From Serripes groenlandicus (taxonomy: Eukaryota; Mollusca; Bivalvia; Cardiida; Cardiidae): a DNA stretch of 64,000 nucleotides. Below the pieces are notes generated by a model. It worked only from the letters and a program-made list of their open reading frames with translations. It was not told the DNA's origin and did no database searches. The stretch covers positions 35,081,582 to 35,145,581 of the forward strand of contig JASEVX010000007.1 in assembly GCA_031761405.1 (NCBI GenBank), read 5' to 3'. Shown here in pieces: positions 38,477 through 49,687 of this stretch. The position numbers and the translations under genes were made by a program. Numbering within the stretch: position 1 is the stretch's first letter; each line of letters begins with the position of its first letter.

Positions 38477-38669
38477 TTTAACATATACATTTGACTAAAC
38501 GAGTCACCATTTATAAATTCCTTTTATTATTAGTTCGATTATTGCAGTGTTGTTCCAGATGATTTCTCTTTTTATATTATGTTTTGGTAGACCAATTTGA
38601 ATCTTTTGCCATGAAATATGTCAGAAACATGTTCTCTTTATACATTTTGTGTATACCTGCTTCAGTTAG

Positions 38670-40062
38670 TTAACATTCAAAGATTAAGTGATCGCCATAT
38701 TTGTGTAGGATTCTTTTGTAAAACATGTTCCATAAACCTTTATTTTTAACATCTAAGTAACGCTTTACCCAGCCAGCTTTTAAAGAATTTATTAGAAAAA
38801 ATATATTTGGAATAGTTATTCCACCAATTTTCATTGACAGTATTATATTTTTTCTTTTAATTTTGTCTGGTTTCTTATCCCACAAATATTCGAAAATGGT
38901 TTTATTTATATCGTCTAGAATGTAATTTGGTGGATTTTCTAGAACCGACAAAGGGTAGATAAATTTTGGTAATGCAAAGGTTTTTAAAACTGTTACTTTC
39001 CCAAGTAGTTTTAATTTTCTGTGATGCCACTGTATTAAAACATTTTTAAATTCTTGAAGTTTTGGTAGTATGTTTTTCTCTAAATTGATTGTGATGCCAT
39101 TAGAAAATGTGATGCCTAATGTTTTTGCTGATTTTGATGTCCAAATAAATCTTTTACATTTGTTGTATTCTAAATCGCTCTGTTTAAGGCTTCCTACTCT
39201 CAATATAGTTGATTTCGCGGTATTAAGTTTAAGTCCTGATATATCGCCAAATTTTGTTAGTGTTTTCATTAGTGACATGAATGAGTTTTCAGACCCATTG
39301 GTAAGATATGTTGCGTCATCTGCAAACATGCTCTGTTTTATATTTGCTTTCGATTATTATTCCTTGTATATCTGAGCTTTTTGTTATACAGTTGGAAAGT
39401 ATTTCAATACAACAAAGGAATAGATAAGAGGACAGGGGACAGCCTTGTCTTACTCCTCGTTCTACCGGAAAACTATCCGAAAGATTACCATTGTTAATAA
39501 TTTTGCTATTTATAGCACGATAAAACAGCTTAAACCATTGTATGAAAGAATGTCCAAAATTAAATTTTTCTAAACATTTGAACATGAAATCATGATTTAT
39601 ACTATCGAAAGCTTTTTCAAAATCTGCGCAGAAAAGTAATCCTGGTTTATTGGTATTGTTTAAATATTCTATACATTCTTGAATTAACCTAATATTTTCC
39701 CCAATATAGCGTCCTTTGATAAAACCTGTCTGACATGGGTTTATAATTGTTGGTAGAACTTTTTTTATTCTGTTTGATATTGTCTTTGATGCTATTTTAT
39801 AGTCAATATTTAATAAGCTTATTGGACGCCAATTTGAAAGAACATCTAATTTATTTCCTGATTTAGGTATTAAAGATACAAGACCTTGTCGTTTTAATAT
39901 AGTAAGACAGCCATGTTCAAATGAATAATTGATTGATTTAATAAAGTGTGGTTTTAATATACCCAAAAATGTTTTATAGAATTCTACAGTTAAACCATCA
40001 GAACCTGGGATTTTTTCATTTTTCATATCAAATAATGCTTCTCTACATTCTTGTTTAGTCAA
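38670..40062 (-). pseudogene. LINE reverse transcriptase, frameshifted
   Basis: EKIPGSDGLTVEFYK, SNWRPISLLNIDYKI, FIKGRYIGEN, LFCADFEKAFDSINH (catalytic Asp) and RQGCPLSSYLFL are in one frame. FADDATYL (YxDD-type box) and LKLNTAKSTILRVG are in the next, with a frameshift near 39325. The thumb region LGKVTVLKTFALPKFIYPL follows. Confidence 0.9.
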
Positions 40063-40173
40063 AAGTCCTTCATAGTAATTTTTATCTTCTTCATTCAGTG
40101 TTGGTAAGTTACCATCAAAGAAATCAAGATCAATGTCAGACGTGTTTCGTTTCTTATACAGCTTTTCATAAAA

Positions 40174-41400
40174 TTACTTTTGTTCGTCTAATATTTCATT
40201 TGCATCTGTTACTTCCTTATTATTTATTGTTAACTTTTGAATAATCTTTTGTTCCCAGTGGCCTTTTTCTAAATAAGCAAAATACTTAGAATTCTTTTCA
40301 ATGTTTTCTATATGAGTGGCTTTAGCTCTCAGAATGAAACAATTTATTTTTACATTGGTTATATGATCTAATTCTTGTTTGAGATTATTTAGAGAATTTA
40401 TTTCGTTTTCATTGGGAGTCAAATTTCTTGAAATGGTTTGTTCAAGTATTTGTATTTGGTTTAAAATAGTGTTTTTTCTCTTTGATTGTTCTTTTTTCTT
40501 ATGTGTTGCATACTTAATAGAATAATTTGTAATGTTGCCTTTAATTATTTCCCACATTGTATTGGGGTTGCAAAAGTTAGTGTCAATTGTTTCATTTATA
40601 CACGAATTAATGTTCTGTATGTATATGTTGTCAAGTAATAAGGAATTGTTTATTTTTAAATATCCTGGAGCTTTTTTAGATTTGTTTAAGTTAATTTGTA
40701 ATATGACTATTGAATGGTCTGATTTATATCCAGGTTTGATTTTACAACTTGTTACTATGTTATTCAGAAACTCAGAAGTTAAAAAATAATCTAGCCTACT
40801 AAATATAGAAGGTTTAGTGTTTGAATGCCATGTAAATTGTTTGAGTGTTGGATTTAAGAATCTCCAAATATCTATGAGGTTAAAACCGGATATAATGTCT
40901 TTTATAATCTGTCTACATCCTTTATTGGTATCGGTTTTGCTGTGTTTGTTATCTAGATCAGCATTTAAGACTGTATTGAAGTCTCCGCCTATAATGATAT
41001 TTTGGTAACAATTCTTTAAGTGTGTCAAATGCATGTTTGTTTCGATCATAGTTTGGTCCATAAATATTTATCAACAGAATTTCTTTATCTTTTATCGTTA
41101 TATTTAAACTTATTAATCTACCATTTATAATTTCTGTAAAGTTGTTTACACTAATTCCTGAATTTTTATTAATAAGTATTGCTACTCCTTCTTTATTTGT
41201 TTTACTACCACTAACATAACAAGGCCCATCCCAATCCATTTTAAAGTTTTTATTTAAGGGGTATGCTATGTGTGTTTCTTGTAGAAAGTAAACAGAGAAA
41301 TTACTTGTTTCTAACCATATAAACATTTGCAAGCGTTTTTGTTTATTTTGCAAATCCTTAACATTAAAAGTACATATAGTTTTATCTATAACATTTATGA
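40174..41400 (-). pseudogene. LINE AP endonuclease domain, frameshifted
   Basis: FSVYFLQETHI (catalytic Glu), ILLINIYGPN, IIGGDFNTVLN, RLDYFLTSE and KSDHSIV are the ordered APE motifs. A frameshift near 41000 separates the QETH/NIYGPN half from the GGDFN/SDH half. A linker with LILxxEN-type sequence follows and reaches a TAA near 40172 (EILDEQK stop), after which the frame goes on towards the RT. Confidence 0.85.
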
Positions 41401-42044
41401 GCAAAGTTGTTATACGTAATAAAACCAATAACAGTCTGGAAGAGAGAAGAGTTGCGGAGTTGAAGTAAATGAGTATATGAATACATGAGGAGAAGTTGAA
41501 TTTGAGGTTAAGTTGACGAGGAGATAGAAGAGTGATGGGGATGGAAAATGAACCATCTACTAGTAGATACATGTATTTTGATACATAATACAGTAACTCT
41601 TGGATTTTACCCTTTTCACTCCTTACAACACTCTATTCATATGTTGTAACAGTGTGATTATAATAACATGTTACCGGTGAACATCATTATAAATAAGTAT
41701 ATATATACTGCCCGACACCGATCTTCATCGTTAATTACCCGCAACATAATCTAAAAAAGAGTTCAAATTTATAATTTTTGACAAAGCGGGCTAAGGATTA
41801 ACATGATTTAAACTTTTCATGAGCATTGTATGTACTAAAACAACATTGGATTGACTGTACTATATTGTACAAAAAAGTTAATGTTTGTTATTTAAAACAA
41901 CAAAAAATGTTCTCACATAGTTTCTTTTACGGCCATGACATCTCTAGCCAGAGTTGGCAATCTTTCATTTTTTGACTTCTGATTTTCCAAATTGACCTCT
42001 AATTCTTTCATTTCCTTCTTAAGTTAGTTTCATTCCTGATCTCT

Positions 42045-42287
42045 TTAGAATAATTTTCCTTCTAATACTTCCATATTATGTGTTATACTTTGTAGAAGAT
42101 TTTCCTTCATATCTGTAAACATTTCTGTAATTATATCTCTCATCATTGTTTTAATGGATCCATCACCCTTTACCATCACGTTCCCAAGCTTTGTATTCAC
42201 AGTTTTGACTGAATCGTCTAACTTCTCTAGCTTTGAGTTGATTTTGATCATCTGATGAGTTAAGTTATGGATTTCAGATTGTTTCAT
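42045..42287 (-). pseudogene. LINE ORF1 remnant (coiled coil)
   Basis: A Lys-rich start (KKKKSKQK, just upstream) leads into heptad-like LTHQMIKINSKLEKLDDSVK and VNTKLGNVM. This fits the coiled coil of an L1-type ORF1 protein. Stops lie upstream and at the end, and no RRM or zinc knuckle was seen. Confidence 0.55.
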
Positions 42288-42821
42288 GGTTTGTTGTTGT
42301 CTATCATCATCACCTTTTTGTTTACTTTTCTTCTTTTTTTGTTTATCTTATGCTTTCTCTTCTACAATACTGTTCTCCAACTTACTAGTACTAGAAACAG
42401 TTGGTCTTTTCCGTTTATAATCTTCTGATTTACAATCGGTTATGTCAGTTTTATCATTGTTGTTTTTTTGTATTCATTTCTTTTTTGTACAGTATACTTT
42501 CTCAAAAAATTGACGTGGCACTTTTTGTTTTTAAAAAAGTAACAAAAATTACAAAAACAGAGTTCTCATTTCAACATTTCACAATTGTATTTCAAAGTAT
42601 TGTTCTCACTCTATCTGCTGTCCAAATTCCGCCTCATCACATCCTCTAGAAATGGTGGAATTTCTACATTTATCGAGAGCTGCTTTGTTTATGTTTTGCC
42701 TGATGGAGGATGCGTCCTGAAATGTACTTGAAACCCACGTTAATTAAAGAAAAAAAATCAATCAATCACTCATTTATTCCAATATGAATAGTAAGCTACA
42801 AACAGGGTAAATATGTATCGT

Positions 42822-42845
42822 CTCCGTGGTGTAGTGGTTAATGGT
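42822..42845 (+). repeat. tRNA-like SINE head fragment
   Basis: CTCCGTGGTGTAGTGGTTAA carries an A-box-like TGGTGTAGTGG. No B-box or acceptor stem follows, so it is not a tRNA gene. The sequence between 42460 and 42820 shows nothing else. Confidence 0.5.
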
Positions 42846-42961
42846 TCTTAACGTATTATCCAATAATAGCAATATTTCTCTTTAATACTAGCTCTTTTAA
42901 ATTGACCATAACATTTATTATAGAGTTTACTGTATCACAATATTATAGTCCATGTATTTGA

Positions 42962-43219
42962 ATTGACCGCTTTGGTAGAGCCTCTGCCTCTTGTGCGGAA
43001 GGTTGCAGGTTCGATCCCCGACCAGGTCAATCCAAGTACTTTAAAAGTGGTAGTAATTGCTATCCTGCTTGGCGCTCAATGGTACGGGCTAGCATTACGC
43101 CTGATTGGATGGTGTCAGGATAAATCGACTAGAAGTATTGATTACTTACCAAGGAAACGCCATAGTATAAATGTAAAGTTATTGAAAGCGGCATTAAGCA
43201 CAAAAAAAAAAAAAAAAAA
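42962..43219 (+). mobile_element. tRNA-derived SINE with A18 tail
   Basis: The head has TTGGTAGAGCC and the B-box GGTTCGATCCC, spaced as in a tRNA. A body follows, and it ends ATTGAAAGCGGCATTAAGCA plus an uninterrupted A-run at 43202-43219. The long tail suggests a recent insertion. The ORF over it has no significance. Confidence 0.78.
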
Positions 43220-43378
43220 CCAAAAGCAACTGTATTGGAAACAGTGTGTTGGACGATTTCCTTCAGACCGAGTCCCGACACAATGTTTTCATATATTCAT
43301 GAAATAACGTTTTATTGTATTCATTTGATATTTGATATTTTATTTTAAAATTAGTCGTTTGTATATTTTTGAAATACT

Positions 43379-43454
43379 AAAATCGTAAATGTGATTTTAA
43401 CAAAACAATTAAAATCAATTTATAATTGTCTTGTTAAATTCACATTTACGATTT
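43379..43454. repeat. Foldback element, arms near 32 bp
   Basis: AAATCGTAAATGTGATTTTA and TAAATTCACATTTACGATTT face each other around a short AT spacer, with a few mismatches. A (TA)n run lies further right near 43921-43941. Confidence 0.75.
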
Positions 43455-44669
43455 ATTGCGCAATTATTGTATTTTCCGATGGCTGCTTAGGTTTGATTTA
43501 AATATATTACTTTACATGCATATAGTTTTAAATATGCATATATTCATGTATATAATATATGTAATGGCCTTTATCTACAAAAAAAAAATGTTGATATTTG
43601 TGTTCTTTGTTACGATTTGGATGCCAATTTTAACTTCACAATATGTGTAGTAAAGCGAGCACACATGTTCTAGTTTGCGTTGAAAAAGTTCACATACCTT
43701 TAACACAATCATTTGCCTATTCATCCTAGAAGTTATTAAACCCCTCTTGATTTTGTTGGCAATACGTAATTGAGATAAACGTATATAGATCGTCAACGAC
43801 AATCAAAAGTAACTATAGATTATGTCAAAATGCGTATAGAGTATTCAAATAGCGATGTCATTAAATTGCACGTCACATTATTACGTCAGAAAATACGTAT
43901 GTATTTACACACAGCTACGTCTATATATATATATATATATACCAATTTAGGGTTTAATATGCCTATCGATTATTTACTGCTTGACATCTACAAACGATGT
44001 AAACATTGTTAGCTGGATTTTAAATTACACTCTTCCTTTGGATGGGAGCGTTTTTTAACGTTACTGTATGTAAATAGTTTCATGGTGCAGTATCAGTACT
44101 TGAAATATCGACAAATAGTGCATATTTATTGCATATAGAAAATAGATAGAACAATATTAACGTATACAATTATCACGTTTATTGTAGACTTATTGTTCCT
44201 TCTATTTTCCATATGAAGCCAAAGCGCCGAAGGCACTGTAGTAGCGATCGTGTAGAAAATCCTGCTAAGTGACAAGCAGTATCTCAAGTGTAGGCCTTGC
44301 AGTTTTCAATAAAAATGCACTCTGGTGCGGGTAAATTTGAGTAAAGCTCCATCATTTTGACAGTAAAATAATGTTAGTTTGTCAGAATGTTTGTCTTGGT
44401 GATATTTAAGTTACGGTTTAAAATGTGTCCTGATGTGTTCAAAATAATGCCATAGCAAATTTGAGATTTTTTTTTATTTTGAACTCGATAGACCAACGTT
44501 TTAGCTCAAGAATGATGGAACTTTTATTAGAATGTTTGTCTTGGTTTTATGTTAGGCATTTGTTTTGGATTATAACATGTTTCATCACAAGGTCGCTAGG
44601 CTATATTACAATAAAATAGTTTGTACACTTTAGAGACCACATTTTCGAATTAAGCATGTTAAAGCCCTG

Positions 44670-44965
44670 TGTCAGAATATTGTACGAATTGCAACACACG
44701 CCACCTCATCATGGTGATAATGTGTGCCCAGTAACTTGGAAATCCTATGATGCATGGTTAAGACACGGGCCGGCGAAATCAGTCCTATAAAACAGTACTC
44801 ATTTTGACCTTTGACCTCTACGAGTGACCTTAACATTTGAGGTACATGCCTGAATTTTGTACACAACACACCACCTCACCATGTTGCACTTTTGTGCCAA
44901 CTTTCTGAGAAATCCTATTATGCATGGTTAAGATGCGGGTCGGACAGACAGACTCGTGGACTGAA
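44670..44965. repeat. Degenerate tandem repeat, two units
   Basis: GAATTGCAACACACGCCACCTCA...CCTATGATGCATGGTTAAGA recurs as TTTTGTACACAACACACCACC...CCTATTATGCATGGTTAAGA, about 180 bp later. A TTTGACCTTTGACCTCTA stretch lies between them. This is a molluscan-style interspersed repeat without coding content. Other sequence from 43455 to 45555 shows no gene. Confidence 0.65.
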
Positions 44966-45555
44966 GGACACACTCACTGAACCGCCATTGTGACAGCTAT
45001 ATGTCGAACTCACCAAAAGCAGACTCGACAAAAAGTGATTTCAGAAAGTAAAATGGTTATCAACAGTCAATAAACAGCAGGCTATTGAACAACGACCCTT
45101 TCCAACATTCAAAACATTTGCAAAGGAAGAGCTGCTTCTATTGATACATTTATTGTAGCATTATATTCTATAATGTGTTTCCCGGCTTTCTCACACCAGT
45201 ACTGACTACTCTACAAAACATTATTTCCAAACAACTGGCTGCTTTTCCACAAAGACTGTTAGCCCATTGGTGGAAGACGAATGCCGTTTGTCAAACGTCG
45301 GAAAGAATGTTGGCCGTGCTAGGGTTCGAACTTCCAACCCCTGGATTGGGTAAGGAATGCTAAATTTCACAAATTAAGGGGATATAGCTCTGGCATAACT
45401 GGAGAAAGTTGACTTGAAAGTGAGTCTGTCCCTAAAATTATTCTCATATACAGTCACACCTGTGCTAAAGTCAACCTTTGTTTAGCAATACCCTGTCTAT
45501 AGCAACCAACGTTTTATTTCCAAATTATTCATTTTCTGCACAAATGACCCTGTAA

Positions 45556-45742
45556 TTAACCCTTTCCCAAAAACAGACGATTTCTGACGCCTCTGCAGCA
45601 GACAACTTTTGAAATCGAGCTATTTCTTCTTTTGCTAAAATGTTTTCAATTCTTTTTAGTAATAACCTACATTTATAGAGCTTTTCCGTGTTTTTTGCCT
45701 GGATAATCCTAAAAGCATCTGCTGTATCTGAGAAAGGGTTAA
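45556..45742. mobile_element. piggyBac-like TTAA MITE
   Basis: TTAACCCTTTCCC at the left and GAGAAAGGGTTAA at the right, with TTAA at both ends. Internal GCAGCAGACAACTTTTGAAA matches the copy at 11658. Length 187 bp. Confidence 0.8.
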
Positions 45743-45832
45743 AGACCACCTGATTATTCTATGCCCATGGATGGTCTTTAAAAACAGGTCTGCTGAAGTA
45801 TGAACGGAACATGTTAATTGGAACTTCTCATT

Positions 45833-45903
45833 CTTAAACCTTCTCCACATACAGACGCTTTTTGACGAGAAGCCGGTTTATTACTTTTGTTAGAAGGTTT
45901 AAG
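45833..45903. repeat. 71-bp foldback related to the TTAA MITEs
   Basis: The arms CTTAAACCTTCT and AGAAGGTTTAAG are perfect reverse complements. CAGACGCTTTTTGACG inside resembles the MITE family's subterminal block. It may be an internally deleted relative. From 45904 to 47225 no gene is seen. Confidence 0.6.
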
Positions 45904-47225
45904 TGTATGAGAATTTCGGCACAACCTTGCACAAGCAGGTGATGCCTGCTTCTTCTTCTCAAATGTATGGGCTGAGCATCTATTGTCATGATCTTACAAG
46001 AAGCAAGATCAAGTGAAAAGCTGCTTTTCCTTTGTCTTGTAGTTAATTTCAATCATATAAACTGTTTGAAGAAAATATGTCAGCAACTCTATATTACTTC
46101 CGATTTAAACAAAATATTTTCGATTTATCTCCAACTCGGTTACAAATATAACTTTCTTTTACTTCGAAAACTGTTAAATAAATGTATTTGTACTATATTC
46201 AACATAGAATCTAAGAATAATGTAATTATTTATGAATTACCTCCTGTTATATCAAAATTATTTGCCCGACGGTCGGGTCTATAGAGAACCAGTCTGGCAA
46301 GCTATTTCTAGGACATTTTGGAATATCCAGACTCATTTGTCATACTTTGCTTGGCTGGTAAAACGTGCAATGGTGTGTATTATATGTCCAAACATGCAGA
46401 ATGCTAATATTTACATCTGTTAAGTCAATGTAGATCGTAAGCTTGTTACATGTCAAATCTTAGTATCAATCCGGTGCCAACCAAACGTCGGGTGACCTTA
46501 CGGGCACCTGCTTACTACGTCACTCCTCAATGGGCGTATGTCTCGATAGTTCTAAAATCTTAGTATCAATCTTGTACCAAAATAGCATTGACATTATTAT
46601 TGTTATCCATGGCTCTGCAGAAATGATGGAACTATTTGGTGGTAAACGTTCTGCATTAAGCATTTCTGACGTACTGCCGAAATCTCCCTATATGTTGTTC
46701 TTCTTGTGTCATAGTACAGTGGCTATTGTTACCACAATCGCCACAAAAAAGTATGCAAGTTTTAAAAGTAGATCATTTCTCGAGTTGATTTTCTCAACGG
46801 AAAAAAAGGAAATATGTGTTGAAAGTTTGCTTTACTGACCAAACAAATTGGCCTCTAAATCAAAATACAGAACAAGAATACCGACGCGAAAATGACAGAA
46901 TAAGAAAATGCAATGCAACTCACTTATAAAATAACCGTTACACATCTTATGGTATCATTTTGCCCACGATTTAAATTCGAGTTGAAACAAAATGAGGAAC
47001 AAATATGGCGCTGTATCATAATATTATCCACGATCATAGCAAGCATCGGAGAGGCAAAAATTGAGCGATAAATCGTTAATGTGAAAAAAACCAATGCAAA
47101 ACAATTGCAAATTCGCTAATTGCTCGGTATTTAAAACACATAACAAGCGCCCCAAGAATTACAGTATCGCTCCACTGCCATTAGGAAAAAAAGAAGGGTA
47201 CCAATGACTTTCATTTTTAAAGTAT

Positions 47226-47292
47226 TTGGTATGACCTGTCGATGATCGAACCTGCAACCCTCAGCATCAGAAGTAGATCCTCTACTTCTAAA
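47226..47292 (-). repeat. SINE head, reverse orientation
   Basis: The minus strand reads GTAGAGGATCTACTTCTGAT and then GGGTTGCAGGTTCGATCATC, which is the same head as the SINE at 42962. It is truncated. Confidence 0.6.
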
Positions 47293-47537
47293 TGGATCAA
47301 AACAATTCGAAGGAATTTAGGAAAAAGCATTGAGAGGTTGCTATGAAAGTTCATCCCATTAGGCCTAGTGGTTACAGTGGAGAAGTCGATTGAATCCAAT
47401 ATTTAACGTACGGAATCACGCACGCACCACGGACAATTTACTAAAGCTCGACTGGCTTTAAGCCAGTGGAACTAAAACTACAAATTCTTAATAGACAATA
47501 TCAAAATATAAAATAAAAATATGATGGCATAAATAGG

Positions 47538-47755
47538 AATCCGCCGTTTCCGAGTGGTTAGCGTCGGGCATTTGGAACCGGACTTGACGGGTTCGATTCT
47601 CAGTCGCAGCGCAACGGTTATGTTAGAGTGTCCTTGGTCAAGGAACATTTCCTAGCCTAGTATTAGTTTGTTCATGAATAAATGAACTGTTATGGTTGTT
47701 ATATATGAAATAATGTTGAAAACGACGTAAAACTCCAATAAAACAAACGTACCAA
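47538..47755 (+). mobile_element. tRNA-derived SINE, second family
   Basis: The head CCGCCGTTTCCGAGTGGTTA and the B-box GGGTTCGATTC resemble a Leu/Ser-type tRNA. The 3' end is GTTGAAAACGACGTAAAACT followed by CCAATAAAAC. There is no clean cloverleaf, so it is not a functional tRNA. Confidence 0.7.
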
Positions 47756-48429
47756 TTATTGCATGAATATGGGAAACTATTGTGTTAAGACTCGTTCGTT
47801 CGGCGATGTTTTGCCGAAGGAACTCGTCCAACACAATATTTGCCCATACAGATGCAATAACGTATAGACTGCATTTATAATAAAAAGATATCTATGGTAA
47901 ACGTTGGCAATCACTTTTAATTTTACTTAAAAACGTAGAAAGTATTCACTTTTCCATGTCATGTCCATTTTACATACATTGTTTTTAAAGATGTAGTAGG
48001 GTAGTCTCATCTCGTATATTGCTTCTTAGTGATATGCAATGAAAATTTGATGTTGACCTAAAGTAGAAAACTAGAAAACTTTGTGAGCGAGGAATAACTA
48101 TCTTCATTATTTGCGATGAAACTTCCGCTGTGAAGTTTGCAAATGCCAACTGTTATCTTCAACAGATAACTGACGGTTTTGATGTACTGATAGGTAAGGC
48201 CTATGAAAACATTTACCGTGTACTTATCTCTCGGGACTGAATACCTCTTGATGAACCATCGATGACTTAAGCTGAGTTTGAACCAATGATGTTTTATTGT
48301 TGTAGTGATCACATAATAATGGAGAATTGTCAATGCGAAACTTTCTATAAGTTGTTTTGTACCGGCGCCAGATTTCAGAAAATTAACCCGCTTTGCAGTT
48401 TCTATAACACCACCCTTTGTTTAAATGGC

Positions 48430-48685
48430 ATAGGTTGACTCATTGGTCCATGTTATTCGTCGGTAACGATGAAGTCTTTCGATAAAGGGTCGAGAGTTCG
48501 AATATAGGTAAGACCACCATTGTTTACGTAATTGCGGCATTCTTCATTCGACTTCCATCGATTGGCTAAACGTTTATATTGAAAAATAGCTGGCTGTCTG
48601 GGAAGATTGATGTGTGGAGTACTGGTGCAAGCAACCAAGAAACACATTTGAAGATATTGGACGACGTAAAATAATTGAAATACTG
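48430..48685 (+). repeat. Degraded SINE
   Basis: A B-box-like GAGAGTTCGAATATAGG near 48490 and a 3' tail GATATTGGACGACGTAAAAT match the layout of the 47538 element, with strong divergence. The rest of 47756-49687 holds no recognised gene; it should contain the small D8C gene's 3'UTR at its right end. Confidence 0.5.
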
Positions 48686-49687
48686 TTGAAAATTGTGTTT
48701 ACCTTTAGACTGGTTAAAGCCTGTTTTTAAGCCTAGGTAGCACTTATCACATAGGAGCTAGATATCCTCAGGGGAGATCGGGCTCTCGACTAAAATTGAT
48801 TCGGTGTGCTTAACATCAAGAGCCGATCGGTTAACGATTGGGCTAATCCAAGTGTGTTTATGATCATATTTCAATCAGTATAAATATATATCTACTTACA
48901 TTTATTAGCATAATTCGTCATAAATTGTCAACTTTAAAATCCAAATAAACATGTAATAAATTAAAAAAAACTTCCTTTTCCCATTATGTTATCTCGAATC
49001 GCTGATGCACGAGTCCCTCTTTTGGCTTGACGTGTTTCGATTATGTATAATTGAAGACGTAGTAGGTTGTTAGAAAACCAACACAAACATTAGAGTCAAA
49101 TCTTTTTTTGTAAATCAAACGCGCTTCGACCATTACTTTAATGGACGAGACAACCTTAGCTAGCGAAAATAAAATCTGGTCTTCTGGCATGTAATGTACA
49201 TGGGTACATGTACCCAACTACGATAGATTGTGAATCTGGGTCATTTATCAGGTTTTAAATGGCGTGATACAATGTATCAATTGTATCATCGTTAAATCTA
49301 AATGGGAAAATCATTGCATTGTTGGGAGTTCATATATAACCATTTTGTTGTTATGACATTCGTAGGTTTATCAGTTTTCAATATAAAAAGATACGTTCAT
49401 GCAAGACTATTCGTCTAGTTTGACATTTTAAACATCAATATTGCCAACCTTCCGGATTCCCTCAATTTAAAAGATTGACTGACCATAACTTATATGAAGT
49501 AAATGTCATTATATGACAAATGATTAAATCGGTGCACCTGTATTGGTGTTATGGTGAAACATGCCAATCAATTTCTTAACGCTTCTAAGTCAATTAAATC
49601 GTTTAATAAAAGTATGTGAATCATAAAAAAAAAAAACACAACTATATATCAAATACACACATAATAATACCAATATTGTCTTTTTAG

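Larger units (their letters stand above)
38480..42450 (-). mobile_element. L1/Tx1-like non-LTR retrotransposon, nearly full length but defective and 3'-truncated
   Basis: In order along the minus strand: an ORF1 remnant, an AP endonuclease, a reverse transcriptase, and RT thumb/C-terminal sequence to about 38480. The end of the element then meets repeat B, so the usual 3'UTR and poly(A) are absent. The 5' end is not sharply defined. One nonsense codon and two frameshifts were seen, so this copy cannot make intact proteins. The reading is otherwise well preserved, so the copy is young. It lies between the two minus-strand genes. The clade call rests on the GSDGLTVEFYK and WRPISLLNIDYKI strings. 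Confidence 0.88.

Noticed and set aside
42962..43030. Functional tRNA gene
   Set aside because: A- and B-boxes are present, but the acceptor stem does not pair cleanly and a SINE body with an A-tail follows.
46530..46838. 102-codon plus-strand ORF
   Set aside because: Low-complexity, AT-driven composition between repeats; no splice sites or domain that I recognise.
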